Part shown: positions 9,091 through 17,729 of the stretch, one piece after another
Layout of the letters: each line of letters opens with the position of its first letter
How positions within the stretch are numbered: the stretch's first letter is position 1
Source: Sphingomonadaceae bacterium
GTDB taxonomy: Bacteria; Pseudomonadota; Alphaproteobacteria; Sphingomonadales; Sphingomonadaceae
Reading direction: 5' to 3'
Assembly (NCBI GenBank): GCA_029268145.1
Contig: JAJUHA010000008.1
Coordinates: 23,755 to 87,754, forward strand
Length of the DNA stretch: 64,000 nucleotides
Program-made: the position numbers and the translations under genes
The notes under the pieces: generated by a model
Told to the model about the DNA's origin: nothing
Seen by the model: only the letters and a program-made list of their open reading frames with translations
Databases searched by the model: none

Positions 9091-9345
9091 ATGGCCACCA
9101 GGAAACCGAACGCGCTGCAGACACCGCTCACGCCGTCGGCCGAGCTTGCCGCGATCGTCGGGCCCGACCCGGTCGCGCGCGGCGAGGCGGTCAAGCGGGT
9201 GTGGGACTATATCAAGGCCAACAAGCTGCAGGACCCAAAGGACAAGCGGCGGATCAATGCCGACGCGACGCTGAAGCGCGTGTTCGGGCGCGACAGCTGC
9301 ACCATGTTCGAGATGAACAAGTATCTGGCGCAGCATCTGAAATAG
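9091..9345 (+). CDS. Small SWIB/MDM2-domain protein
   Basis: 84 residues, essentially one SWIB domain. It opens LTPSAELAAIVGPDP and continues with GEAVKRVWDYIKANKLQDPK, then INADATLKRVFGRD and a FEMNKYLAQHL tail, all matching the fold in order. I chose the ATG at 9091, preceded by GAAGGGAGAGGG; the frame is open further upstream but lacks homologous residues. SWIB domains are best known from eukaryotic SWI/SNF chromatin remodelling and from chlamydial topoisomerase. Stand-alone bacterial copies are often annotated as DNA-associated, but their function is not established. It stands alone between two minus-strand operons. Confidence 0.87.
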   Translation: MATRKPNALQTPLTPSAELAAIVGPDPVARGEAVKRVWDYIKANKLQDPKDKRRINADATLKRVFGRDSCTMFEMNKYLAQHLK

Positions 9346-9385
9346 CCTCGCGCCGCGGGGCCGGCGCGAACGCGTCAGGGGGGCC

Positions 9386-10561
9386 TCAGGCATAGCCGCG
9401 GTGCCGGGCGGCAGGGCCTGCTGCTGCTGCGCGGACCGCCTCGGGCCGCAGCCTCGTCAGCCGCGCCGAAAGGGTGAGGAGGCCCGGCACGAGCCGGACA
9501 AGCGTGACGAGCCGGCCCTGGCGCACGGGCCCCTCGCCCACCAGCTTCTGGATCAGGGTGGCGCGGGCAATGGCGGGCGCTGCGTCGCGCGCCAGCGCGG
9601 CGCCATAGGCGGCGGCCCCCTGTCCCGAGAGAATCGCGGTTGCGGCAAGACGGGCGCCGTGGAGCGAGAGCCCCATGCCGTCCCCGGTGAAGCTGGGGAT
9701 GACCGTCGCCTGGTCTCCCACCGGCAGGCGCAGCGCCGGCGCGTCCGGGCCGGGCCGCCAGACATAGCCATAGGGCACCCGGCTGATCGCGAGCGGCCGG
9801 TCGAGCAGCGGCAGGGCGGCCTCGAGCCGGCGGGCGAGATGCGCCGACTCGGCGCAGAGGCTGGCGAGGAGCGAATCGAACCGGCCGCCCGCGGCCCGGT
9901 AGCGCTCGGCCGAGACGAGCAGGCAGAGATTGGCCATCTGCCGCTCGACCAGCTGGAGCCCGGCGTAGCCGCCGGAGAAGAGGATGAGCTCGACATGGTC
10001 GGCGAGCGCCTCGCGCATGGCCGGCTGCAGCCGGAAATAGCTCTTGAAGCCGAGCTGATGGTCGAGCGTGCCGGCATGCGCCCGGAAGGCCCCGCGCAGC
10101 GCGTGCTTGCCGGTTGCCACCACGGTGACGTCGGCCTGCATCGGGCCAAGGCTGGTCGCAAGCGCGCCATCGGGCTCGAGCGCGCGGACCTGGCAGCCGC
10201 GCACCACCTCCGCTCCGGCGGCCGCCGCGCGTTCGAGGAGCGCGGCGTCGAGGCGGTGGCGCGTCAGCGACTGGCCGGTGAAGCCAAGCGGTGCAGCCAC
10301 CGCCCGCCCGCCCGCGACCAGCCGGACATGGCGGATGGGAACGGCGCCGAGCGCGGCGAGATCGACTCCGAGGTCGGCGAGCAGGGCCTGGGCTTCCCAC
10401 GACAGGAACTCGCCGCAGATCCGGTGCTGGGGATGGAGGTCGCGCTCGATCACGCGCACCTGCCTGCCGCCGCGGGCAAGCCAGATGGCCGTGGCCGCCC
10501 CGGCAAGGCCGCCGCCGGCGACCAGCACCTCCGGGAACGCGGCGGGGCGCGCGCGGCTCAT
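9386..10561 (-). CDS. FAD-dependent oxidoreductase of a type III PKS operon
   Basis: 391-residue flavoprotein of the geranylgeranyl-reductase/PHBH-like superfamily. The N-terminal dinucleotide-binding loop VAGGGLAGAATAIWLARGG is followed by an acidic strand end (VIERD) and RICGEFLSWEA. A second FAD contact appears as SFTGDGMGLSLHGARLAA near residue 290. Its ATG overlaps the methyltransferase stop (ATGA at 10558-10561), so it is the third, coupled gene after the type III polyketide synthase and methyltransferase. By analogy with the Streptomyces srsABC set it could hydroxylate or oxidise the alkylresorcinol-type product. That role is inference. Confidence 0.85.
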   Translation of the reverse strand: MSRARPAAFPEVLVAGGGLAGAATAIWLARGGRQVRVIERDLHPQHRICGEFLSWEAQALLADLGVDLAALGAVPIRHVRLVAGGRAVAAPLGFTGQSLTRHRLDAALLERAAAAGAEVVRGCQVRALEPDGALATSLGPMQADVTVVATGKHALRGAFRAHAGTLDHQLGFKSYFRLQPAMREALADHVELILFSGGYAGLQLVERQMANLCLLVSAERYRAAGGRFDSLLASLCAESAHLARRLEAALPLLDRPLAISRVPYGYVWRPGPDAPALRLPVGDQATVIPSFTGDGMGLSLHGARLAATAILSGQGAAAYGAALARDAAPAIARATLIQKLVGEGPVRQGRLVTLVRLVPGLLTLSARLTRLRPEAVRAAAAGPAARHRGYA

Positions 10562-11346
10562 CGCCGGATCCGGGCGACGCAGAGCCGGAACGGCAGGTGC
10601 CAGGTGACGCGGGCACCCTGCACGCCGGCCTCACCGAGCAGGCGGGCCCAGTCCGCGGCGACGAAGGCCCGGGCCACGGAGAGGGGGCCATCGTGGCGGA
10701 CGAAGCGGTGCCAGCGCATCGCCGCCGCCAGCAGGGCGAAGCCGTGGTGGGCGAACCAGTGGCGGTGCAGGTCGTTCACGAACCAGCCGTGGCTTGCCGT
10801 CTCCTCCATCCAGCGCAGGAAGCGGACCACGCCGGCATCGTCGAGGTGATGGGCGAAGAGCGCGCTGGTGATCACATGCGGCGCGGGCACGCCGCGCAGG
10901 TCGAAGATGTCGGCCGTGACCCAGTCGATCGCCATGCCGGCGGGGGTCGCCGCGCGCGCGGCTGCAGCCGCGTGGGGATTGAGGTCGACCCCCGTGAGCC
11001 GCGGCACCAGGCCCCGGCGCGTGGCAAAGCGGTGGATCTGGCGCAGCATCTCGCCCTGGCCCGACCCGGCATCGAGCAGCCGGAGTTCGGTGCCGCGCGG
11101 CCATCCCGCCGTCAGCCGCGCGAGGAAGGCGAGCGTCGGCCGGGCGGCGAGGGTGAGCCGGTTCACCTTCTCGAGATCGGCGAGGCAGGCGGCGAAATCC
11201 GCCGCGCTGACGGCCTCGGTGTCCATCCATTCGGGCTCGTCGGCGCGGCGCGAGAAGTCGCGCCAGCGGAAGAGCGGGCCGGACCCGCTGCCCGCCCCGC
11301 TGCCCGGGCTGGCCGGCTCAGAGCCTGCGGAAGCGGAAGGTCTCAC
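10558..11346 (-). CDS. SAM-dependent methyltransferase of a type III PKS operon
   Basis: 262 residues from a GTG at 11344-11346. The class I fold shows LRLLDAGSGQGEMLRQI as motif I (SAM loop) near 110, GVDLNPHA as the acidic end of strand 2, and a downstream DIFDLRGVPAPHVITSALFAHHL. The N-terminus carries RRADEPEWMD, typical of methyltransferases found beside type III polyketide synthases. The GTG start overlaps the synthase gene by 29 bases. The first 25 residues are low-complexity Ser/Gly/Pro, so the true start could lie slightly downstream. It likely O- or C-methylates the polyketide product. Confidence 0.85.
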   Translation of the reverse strand: MRPSASAGSEPASPGSGAGSGSGPLFRWRDFSRRADEPEWMDTEAVSAADFAACLADLEKVNRLTLAARPTLAFLARLTAGWPRGTELRLLDAGSGQGEMLRQIHRFATRRGLVPRLTGVDLNPHAAAAARAATPAGMAIDWVTADIFDLRGVPAPHVITSALFAHHLDDAGVVRFLRWMEETASHGWFVNDLHRHWFAHHGFALLAAAMRWHRFVRHDGPLSVARAFVAADWARLLGEAGVQGARVTWHLPFRLCVARIRR

Positions 11347-12427
11347 AGGCGAGCCCGGGCCCGAAGGCCATGGCGAGGCCGGTTTCCGGGCCGTCGCTGA
11401 GGCGCGGGCTCGCCATCAGGCGCTCGAGGATGAACATGATGGTCGCCGACGACATGTTGCCGAAGTCGCGCAGGACCGAGCGCGAGGCGGCGAGCCGGTC
11501 GGCGCCGAGCTTGAGCCCGGTCTCGACCGCGTCGAGGATGGCGCGCCCGCCGGCATGGACCGCGTAGAGGCCATAGGCGTCGGGCCGCTGGCCGCGCAGC
11601 AGGCCGTCGGGCGCGTTGCGGATGTCCTCCTCGGCCATGGCCGCCTGGATCCGCCGCGGCACCTCGCCCGAAAGCCCGATGTCGAAGCCGGTGTCGCCGA
11701 TGTCCCAGGTGATGAGCCCGCCGCTCTCGGGAATGGCGATCGAGAGGAAGTCGTCGAGCGCGAGGCCGCGCTCCTCGGCGGTGACGAGGGCTGCGCTCGC
11801 GCCGTCGCCGAACAGCATCATGGAAAGGAGGCTCTCGAGGTCCCGCGTGTCCTGGAAGTGGAGCGTGCACATCTCGAGATTGACGACGACCACCTTCGCC
11901 GCCGGGTCGGAGCGGACGATGTGATGGGCGAGCCGCAGCGAATTGACGGCCGCATAGCAGCCCATAAAGCCGACCACGGTGCGCTCGACCTCGGGGCGCA
12001 TCCCCGTCTGCGCGATGAGCACCTGGTCGAGCCCGGGGGCCATGAAGCCGGTGCAGGAGGCGACGACGAGATGGGTGACGGACTGCGGATCGACGTCGAG
12101 CTTCGCGACGGCCTCGGCGGCAAGGCCGGGTGCGGTCTCGGCAAACCGCTTCATGCGCTGCGCCGTGGTCGGGAACCTGCCGGGGAAGTAGAAGCCGCCG
12201 GCCTCGGTCACGAAGCCGGCCGGATCATAGACGGGCGCCATGGTCGAGAAGCGCCGCTCGATCCCCGACCGGCTGGCCAGCCGGCGGAAGAGGATGCGCT
12301 CGCGGCTTTCGCCCAGCAGGTCCTCGACGAAGCGCTCGAAGGCGCGGTGCACGTCGAACTCCGGAACCGCGGTTGCGATCCGGTTGACATGGGCGACGGT
12401 TCGCGAGGCGGGCAGCGCGTGCAGCAT
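11318..12427 (-). CDS. Type III polyketide synthase (chalcone synthase-like)
   Basis: About 369 residues, usual for the family. The catalytic triad is readable: Cys in VVGFMGCYAAVNSLRLAH near 157, His in YGLYAVHAGGRAILD near 300, and Asn in LRDFGNMSSATIMFIL near 330. The C-terminal GFGPG-like loop appears as MAFGPGLACETF. I chose the ATG at 12425-12427 because GAAGGG lies seven bases upstream; an ATG at 12431-12433 and a GTG at 12449-12451 are in frame. Such enzymes condense an acyl-CoA starter with malonyl-CoA into resorcinols or pyrones. The coupled methyltransferase and flavoprotein suggest a modified phenolic lipid. Confidence 0.93.
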   Translation of the reverse strand: MLHALPASRTVAHVNRIATAVPEFDVHRAFERFVEDLLGESRERILFRRLASRSGIERRFSTMAPVYDPAGFVTEAGGFYFPGRFPTTAQRMKRFAETAPGLAAEAVAKLDVDPQSVTHLVVASCTGFMAPGLDQVLIAQTGMRPEVERTVVGFMGCYAAVNSLRLAHHIVRSDPAAKVVVVNLEMCTLHFQDTRDLESLLSMMLFGDGASAALVTAEERGLALDDFLSIAIPESGGLITWDIGDTGFDIGLSGEVPRRIQAAMAEEDIRNAPDGLLRGQRPDAYGLYAVHAGGRAILDAVETGLKLGADRLAASRSVLRDFGNMSSATIMFILERLMASPRLSDGPETGLAMAFGPGLACETFRFRRL

Positions 12428-12496
12428 CGTCATGCCCTTCGACTCTCGCACGGCCGCCCGGCGCGGTCGAGGGCGAAGCGGCCCCGGCGCCGCGGC

Positions 12497-13387
12497 TCAG
12501 CGCCGCGCCAGCGGGTGGCGCGTCGTGACCAGGTCAACGAGATGCCGTGTTGCAACATGCGTGTAGCGCTCCGTCGTCGAGATGTCGGCATGGCCGAGAA
12601 GCGTCTGCAGGCTCCTGAGATCGGCGCCGTTCTCGAGCATGTGCGTGGCAAAAGCGTGGCGGAGGACGTGCGGGGAGACGCGCCCGGGCGGGATGCCGGC
12701 CGCCGCCGCCACCTCGCGCACCAGGTTGAACAGCTGGGCGCGGGAGAGGTGCGCGCGCCCGGAAGGGAAGAGGAAGCGGCTGTCGCGGGGGACATGGGCG
12801 AGCCAGCGTTCCGCCGCTGCGAGCGCAGGCGGCGAGAGGGGCACCATCCGCTCGCGCCCGCCCTTGCCGCGGACGATGGCGAAGGGCGCATCCGGGCGGA
12901 TCGCGTTGCGCGGGAGGGCGACGAGCTCGCTCGCCCGCAGGCCCGAGCCGTAGAGCAGCTCGAACAGCACGACGAGCCGGTCGGATCGCCATCCGGGTCG
13001 TGCGTCCGCCCGCCGCGCCACTTCGGCGAGCATCGCCTCGACCTCGGCGCGCGCGAGCGTGCGCGGCAGCGGCCGGCCGGGCTTCACGGGATCGAGCGCC
13101 TGCATCGGATTCTCGTCCCTCAGGCCCTCGGCGAGCAGGAAGCCGAAGAAGCGGCGCAGGGCCGAGCGCCTGCGCGCGACCGTGGCGGTGGAAAGGTGCG
13201 CCATGCCGGCAAAGAGCCGGCGCAGATCGCCTTCGCCGGCGCGCGCGAGGCCACCGCCCAGCGCCTCGGAGGCGAGCGCGAGATCCCGGCCATAGGCGAG
13301 GCGCGTGTTGCGCGCCGCGCCGCGCTCGGCGGCCAGCATGTCGAGGAAGAGCGCGATCGCGCGGCCGTCGGAAAGCGGCTCAGGCAC
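12497..13387 (-). CDS. xerD: Site-specific tyrosine recombinase XerD
   Basis: 296 residues, normal for XerC/XerD. An N-terminal SAM-like DNA-binding core (about 1-95) precedes a catalytic domain with all the expected residues. These are Arg in YGSGLRASELVAL, Lys in RGKGGRERMVPL, His-x-x-Arg in SPHVLRHAFATHML, His in LLGHADISTTERYTHV, and the nucleophilic Tyr in the same block. The SPHVLRHAFATHML wording is closer to XerD than to XerC. It resolves chromosome dimers at dif together with XerC. The start is a GTG overlapping the end of the upstream SMP-30 gene by eight bases. No integrase-specific flanks or attachment repeats are visible, so I treat it as a housekeeping gene. Confidence 0.9.
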   Translation of the reverse strand: MPEPLSDGRAIALFLDMLAAERGAARNTRLAYGRDLALASEALGGGLARAGEGDLRRLFAGMAHLSTATVARRRSALRRFFGFLLAEGLRDENPMQALDPVKPGRPLPRTLARAEVEAMLAEVARRADARPGWRSDRLVVLFELLYGSGLRASELVALPRNAIRPDAPFAIVRGKGGRERMVPLSPPALAAAERWLAHVPRDSRFLFPSGRAHLSRAQLFNLVREVAAAAGIPPGRVSPHVLRHAFATHMLENGADLRSLQTLLGHADISTTERYTHVATRHLVDLVTTRHPLARR

Positions 13388-14294
13388 CGAAGGCGAGCTT
13401 CAGCCCCGGCTCGGGCCAGCGGGCGACGACGAGCCGGCCGGAGGTCGAGAGGCAGATGGCGGCATCGCGCATGTCCGCGCCACCGAAGGCGATGTTGGTG
13501 GTGAGGAGGTCCGGGAAGGGCGTGCTCTCGACCGCGCCGGTCGCGGGATCGACCGTCGCGATGCCGGCATTCTCGACGAGGGTTGCCTGGGCGATCTTCC
13601 CCGAGGCGAGCACGGCCATGGAATCGAGGAGGGTGCGGCCCGGAAAGCTCGCCACCACGCGGCCCGGAAGCGCGCCGAGGAAGGGGGGCTCCACCTCGCC
13701 CGGGCCGGTCACGTCGAAGGCGAGGATGAGCCGCTCTTCGGTGAGCGCACCATAGACGGTGCGCCCGTCGGGCGAGAGGCCGACCCCGTTGATGTGCGGG
13801 CCATATTGGGCGCAGCGGATGGTCTTGCCGTCGGGCGTTGCCCAGTAGAGCCCGCCATGGTCGCGGTGGCGGGGAAAGCCCTTGCCGAGATCGGAGAACC
13901 AGAAGCTGCCATCGGCGGCGAAGACGAGGTCGTTCGGACCCGACAGGCGGTGCCCGTCCACCTCGGCATAGACCCGCTCGACCCGGCCGGTCGCAAGGTC
14001 CACCCGCTCGATCCGGCCGGTCTCATAATCCTCGGCCGCGCCACCCGGGATCAGCATGCCCTCGACCTTCGCCCAGCGGAAGCAGCCGTTGTTGGTGACC
14101 CAGACGGCGCCATCGGGCCCAATCGCGGCGCCATTGGGGCCGCCGCCGGTCTCGGCCACCACCTGGGTCCTGCCGTCGCGGGTGACGCGGGTGAGCCTGC
14201 CGGCGGCGATCTCGGTCACCAGGACCGAGCCGTCGTCGAGCCAGACCGGCCCTTCGGGAAATGCCAGCCCCTCGGCGATGACGGTGAACTCCAT
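13380..14294 (-). CDS. SMP-30/gluconolactonase-family protein
   Basis: 304 residues from the ATG at 14292-14294, which has GGAGGTGGGG just upstream. The frame extends 16 codons further but without a ribosome site. The sequence is a six-bladed propeller of the SMP-30/LRE type. The opening AEGLAFPEGPVWLDDGSVLVTE supplies the metal-binding Glu, and GGGPNGAAIGPDG, SGPNDLVFAADGSFWFSDLG and HINGVGLSPDGRTVY supply Asn/Asp ligands. Members hydrolyse sugar lactones such as gluconolactone. No sugar catabolism genes are adjacent. It overlaps xerD by eight bases. Confidence 0.88.
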   Translation of the reverse strand: MEFTVIAEGLAFPEGPVWLDDGSVLVTEIAAGRLTRVTRDGRTQVVAETGGGPNGAAIGPDGAVWVTNNGCFRWAKVEGMLIPGGAAEDYETGRIERVDLATGRVERVYAEVDGHRLSGPNDLVFAADGSFWFSDLGKGFPRHRDHGGLYWATPDGKTIRCAQYGPHINGVGLSPDGRTVYGALTEERLILAFDVTGPGEVEPPFLGALPGRVVASFPGRTLLDSMAVLASGKIAQATLVENAGIATVDPATGAVESTPFPDLLTTNIAFGGADMRDAAICLSTSGRLVVARWPEPGLKLAFGA

Positions 14295-14365
14295 GGCCCC
14301 ACCTCCGTGGCCTGCCCTGTCGAATCCGCGTGACAATGGCAAGGCTGTTCGCCTAATGTTCCGCG

Positions 14366-15730
14366 ATGGTCTCCCCTGCTGCGCTGCTTCTTCTGGCCGG
14401 TATGCTCGGCCTTCTCGTCGCGCTCGTCGCGCTCTGGCTGGCCTGGGGCCGGCCGCTCGGGCAGGCGCGCTCCGAGCTTGCCGGGCGCCTGGCCGAGGCC
14501 GAGGGGTTGCGCCAGCGCCTTGCGCTCGCCGAGCCCGCCGCCGCCCGCGCCCACGAGCTCGAGGCCCGGCTCGCCGCGCACGAGGCCGCCGCCGCCGAGC
14601 GGGACCGGGCGCACGCGGCGCAGCTGGCCCAGCTCCGGGGCGAGTTCGAGCGGCTCGCCGGCGAGGCGCTGGCCACCGCCCAGCAGCGCTTCGCCGAGCA
14701 GGCCGCGGAAACGCTGAGGAGCCACCGGGCCGAGGCGGAGAAGGGCCTGGCCGAGCAGAAGTCCGCGCTCGCCGAGCTGATCCAGCCGGTGCGCGAGACG
14801 CTGGGGCGCTATGGCGAGGAGCTGAAGGCGCTCGAGGCCAAGCGCGAGCAGGCCTATGGCTCGCTTTCGGAGCAGCTGCGCGCCCTCGTCATGACGGAAG
14901 AGGCCATGCGCGCCGAGGCCGGCCGGATCGTCGCAGCCCTCAAGGGCTCGACGCGGGCCGCCGGCACCTGGGGCGAGGCGCGGCTGCGGCGCGTGCTCGA
15001 GGTGGGCGGCCTCGCCGAAGGGGTCGACTTCGCCCTCCAGGCGAGCGGCAGCGATGACGAGGGCGGCCGCGGCCGGCCGGACGCCATCATCAAGCTGCCC
15101 GGGGAGCGCCAGCTCATCGTCGATGCGAAATGCGCGCTTGACGCCTACATGGACGCGCAGCAGGCAAGCACCGAGCGCGAGCGGGCGGAGGCCCGCGCCC
15201 GCCATGCCGCGCGCGTGCGCGCGCACGCGAAGTCGCTCGCCGAGAAGGCCTACTGGGACCAGTTCGAGGATGCGCCCGACTTCGTCCTGATGTTCGTGCC
15301 GGGCGAGAATTTCCTGACCGCCGCGCTCGAGGAGGACCCCGGGCTCCACCTCTGGGCGATGGAACGGAAGGTGCTCCTCGTCGGGCCCACCAACCTTCTC
15401 GCCATCGCCCGCGTCGTCGCCATGGTGTGGCGGCAGGAGAAGATGGCGAAGGAGGCCCGCGCCATCGGCGATCTCGGCGCCGAGCTCTACGAGCGGCTGA
15501 AGGTGATGGCCGGCCACATGAACCGGGTGGGGAAGAATCTCGACGACACGGCGCGGGCGTGGAACGCCTTCGTCGGCTCGGTCGAGGGGCGGGTGCTGGT
15601 GACGGGCCGCAAGCTCGGCGAGCTTGGCGCCGACCGCCGGGGCGAGCCCCTGCCCGAGGGCCGCGGCGTCGAGACCACGCTCCGGCTGGTCCAGGCCGAG
15701 GAGGCCGGCCGCATCGCCGACGGAGGTTGA
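14366..15730 (+). CDS. rmuC: DNA recombination protein RmuC
   Basis: 454 residues. An N-terminal transmembrane helix (about 5-27) is followed by a long Ala/Glu/Arg-rich coiled coil (about 30-150). The conserved RmuC nuclease-like domain follows, with RAAGTWGEARLRRVLEVGGL, RPDAIIKLPGERQLIVDAKCALDAY near 230-260, and DFVLMFVPGENFLTAALEEDP near 310. In E. coli RmuC limits recombination at inverted repeats; the PD-(D/E)XK-like fold suggests a nuclease. The ATG follows the divergent SMP-30 gene after about 70 bases, and the hisB gene begins 34 bases after the stop. Confidence 0.93.
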   Translation: MVSPAALLLLAGMLGLLVALVALWLAWGRPLGQARSELAGRLAEAEGLRQRLALAEPAAARAHELEARLAAHEAAAAERDRAHAAQLAQLRGEFERLAGEALATAQQRFAEQAAETLRSHRAEAEKGLAEQKSALAELIQPVRETLGRYGEELKALEAKREQAYGSLSEQLRALVMTEEAMRAEAGRIVAALKGSTRAAGTWGEARLRRVLEVGGLAEGVDFALQASGSDDEGGRGRPDAIIKLPGERQLIVDAKCALDAYMDAQQASTERERAEARARHAARVRAHAKSLAEKAYWDQFEDAPDFVLMFVPGENFLTAALEEDPGLHLWAMERKVLLVGPTNLLAIARVVAMVWRQEKMAKEARAIGDLGAELYERLKVMAGHMNRVGKNLDDTARAWNAFVGSVEGRVLVTGRKLGELGADRRGEPLPEGRGVETTLRLVQAEEAGRIADGG

Positions 15731-15764
15731 AGGCCGGGCCCGGCGGGCCTAAGGCCCTTCGCCC

Positions 15765-16394
15765 ATGACCGGCCGGACCGCCACCATCTCCCGCACGACG
15801 AGCGAGACCGCGATTGCCGTGCGGCTCGGCCTCGACGGCAGCGGCAACCGCCGGATCGCGACCGGAATCGGCTTCTTCGACCACATGCTCGACCAGCTGG
15901 CGAAGCACGCCCTCCTCGATCTCGACCTCGAGGCGAAGGGCGATCTCCACATCGATGCCCATCACACCGTCGAGGACACGGGCCTCGCGCTCGGCCGGGC
16001 GATCGCGACGGCGCTGGGCGATCGGGCCGGCATCAGGCGCTACGGCCACGCCCTCATCCCCATGGACGAGACCCTGACCCGGGTTGCCATCGACATCTCG
16101 GGCCGGCCCTACCTCGTCTGGAAGGTGGCGTTCAGCCAGCCGCGCCTCGGCGACATGGACACCGAGCTGTTCCGCGAATTCTTCCAGGCGCTCGCCCAGG
16201 AGGGCGGCATCACGCTCCATGTCGAGACGCTCTACGGCACCAACAACCACCACATCATCGAGAGCGCCTTCAAGGGCGTGGCCCGGGCCCTGCGCGAGGC
16301 GGTCGCGATCGACCCGCGCATGGCCGGGCAGATCCCCTCGACCAAGGGCACGCTCGGCGGAACACACGGGGGCAGCCCCGGCGCAGCCGCCTGA
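15765..16394 (+). CDS. hisB: Imidazoleglycerol-phosphate dehydratase
   Basis: 209 residues, the monofunctional HisB that catalyses the sixth step of histidine synthesis. The two His-rich metal-binding repeats are visible as [18 protein letters not shown] with [16 protein letters not shown], and [20 protein letters not shown] near 165. There is no phosphatase domain fused at the N-terminus. It is first of the run hisB-hisH-hisA-hisF-hisE and is separated from hisH by seven bases. Confidence 0.97.
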   Translation: MTGRTATISRTTSETAIAVRLGLDGSGNRRIATGIGFFDHMLDQLAKHALLDLDLEAKGDLHIDAHHTVEDTGLALGRAIATALGDRAGIRRYGHALIPMDETLTRVAIDISGRPYLVWKVAFSQPRLGDMDTELFREFFQALAQEGGITLHVETLYGTNNHHIIESAFKGVARALREAVAIDPRMAGQIPSTKGTLGGTHGGSPGAAA

Positions 16395-16401
16395 GGCCCG
16401 G

Positions 16402-17013
16402 GTGACCGTCCTCCTCATCGACTATGGCGCAGGCAACCTGCGCTCGGCCGAGAATGCGCTGCGCGCGGCCGGCGCTGCCGATGTCGCCGTCACCGCCGCG
16501 CCGGAGCGGGTGCGCCGGGCGGAGCGTCTCGTCCTGCCCGGGGTTGGCGCCTTCGGCCAGTGCATCGGCGCGATCCGCGCAATCTCCGGGCTCGAGGAGG
16601 CGCTCGCCGAGGCCGTGCTGCAGAAGGGCCGGCCGTTCCTCGGGATCTGCGTGGGCATGCAGCTGCTCGCCACCACGGGCCACGAGTTCGGCGCCCACGC
16701 CGGGCTCGGCTGGATCCCGGGCGACGTGCGCCGGCTCGCACCGGCCGACCCGTCGCTGCGCGTGCCGCACATGGGCTGGAACAGCGTGACGGTGAGGCAG
16801 CCCGGCCTTGTCGCCCCCGGATGGGCCTATTTCGTCCACAGCTACGCCTTCGCGCCGGCCGAGCCCGGCGACGTGCTGGCCGAGACCGATCATGGCGGCC
16901 CGGTCGTCGCGGCGGTCGGCCGGGGGCCAATCCTCGGCGTCCAGTTCCACCCGGAGAAGAGCCAGGCCTGGGGGCTTGCCTTCCTCGCCCGCTTCCTCGC
17001 CTGGAGGCCCTGA
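16402..17013 (+). CDS. hisH: Imidazole glycerol phosphate synthase, glutamine amidotransferase subunit
   Basis: 203 residues from a GTG at 16402-16404. This is the glutaminase partner of HisF. The class I amidotransferase signature is clear: [16 protein letters not shown] at the start, [12 protein letters not shown] near 50, the nucleophile Cys in [12 protein letters not shown] near 82, and His/Glu of the triad in [12 protein letters not shown] near 180. It delivers ammonia from glutamine to HisF. The stop overlaps the hisA start (TGATG at 17011-17015). An ATG start would require a longer frame overlapping hisB. Confidence 0.96.
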   Translation: MTVLLIDYGAGNLRSAENALRAAGAADVAVTAAPERVRRAERLVLPGVGAFGQCIGAIRAISGLEEALAEAVLQKGRPFLGICVGMQLLATTGHEFGAHAGLGWIPGDVRRLAPADPSLRVPHMGWNSVTVRQPGLVAPGWAYFVHSYAFAPAEPGDVLAETDHGGPVVAAVGRGPILGVQFHPEKSQAWGLAFLARFLAWRP

Positions 17014-17729
17014 TGGAGATCTGGCCGGCGATCGACCTCAGGTGCGGGCAGGTGGTTCGCCTGGCCGAAGGCGACATGGCGCGCGCCACCGTCTATGGCG
17101 CGGATCCGGCCGCGACCGCCCGCGCCTTTGCCGCGGCGGGTGCGGCCAACCTGCATGTCGTGGACCTCGACGGCGCCTTCGCCGGCGATGCGCGCAACCG
17201 GGCCTCGGTCGCGGCCATCCTCGCCGTCACTCCGGCGCGGGTGCAGGTGGGTGGCGGCATCCGCACCATGGCCGCGATCGAGGGCTGGCTCGGCGCCGGC
17301 GTGGCGCGCGTCGTCCTCGGCACGGCCGCGCTCGAGGATCCCGCGCTCGTCCGCGCCGCCGCCCGCGCCTTCCCCGGCGCCATCGTCGTCGCGGTCGACG
17401 CCCGGGACGGCAGGGTGGCGACGAGGGGCTGGGCCGATGTCTCGGCGGTGAGCGCGGCCGAGCTTGGCCTGCGCTTCGCCGACGCCGGGGTTGCCGCCCT
17501 GCTCTTCACCGATGTCGGCCGCGACGGGCTGCTCCGCGGCGTCAATGTCGAGGCAACCGCCGCGCTGGCCGCCGCCGTGCCCATTCCCGTCCTGGCATCA
17601 GGCGGCGTTGCCGGCCTAGCCGACATTGCCGCGCTCAAGCGCCACGCCAACATCGCCGGCGTGGTGGTCGGCCGCGCGCTCTACGAGGGGCGCTTCACGC
17701 TGGCGCAGGCGCTCGCCGAGGCCGCATGA
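17013..17729 (+). CDS. hisA: ProFAR isomerase (phosphoribosylformimino-AICAR-P isomerase)
   Basis: 238 residues, a (beta/alpha)8 barrel that isomerises ProFAR to PRFAR. The catalytic Asp8 is in [14 protein letters not shown]. The first phosphate-binding half ends [14 protein letters not shown] near 80, the second catalytic Asp is in [15 protein letters not shown] near 168, and the C-terminal phosphate site is [15 protein letters not shown]. The ATG shares a base with the hisH stop, and the stop overlaps the hisF ATG by four bases (17726-17729), so the three genes are coupled. Confidence 0.97.
   Translation: MEIWPAIDLRCGQVVRLAEGDMARATVYGADPAATARAFAAAGAANLHVVDLDGAFAGDARNRASVAAILAVTPARVQVGGGIRTMAAIEGWLGAGVARVVLGTAALEDPALVRAAARAFPGAIVVAVDARDGRVATRGWADVSAVSAAELGLRFADAGVAALLFTDVGRDGLLRGVNVEATAALAAAVPIPVLASGGVAGLADIAALKRHANIAGVVVGRALYEGRFTLAQALAEAA

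Noticed and set aside
9350..9367. Possible terminator hairpin (GCGCCG/CGGCGC) after the SWIB gene
   Set aside because: The stem is only six pairs and no T-run follows on either strand.
12497..13387. xerD as the integrase of a mobile element
   Set aside because: No tRNA attachment site, direct repeats or cargo genes are nearby. The sequence matches the housekeeping XerD wording and lies among core genes.
10868..13504. An 878-codon plus-strand open frame opposite the polyketide synthase and xerD
   Set aside because: It is compositionally a shadow and the opposite-strand genes have full catalytic motifs.
14329..14359. Promoter for rmuC (GTGACA and TAATGT, 18-base spacing)
   Set aside because: The match is poor and would place the transcription start almost on the ATG.
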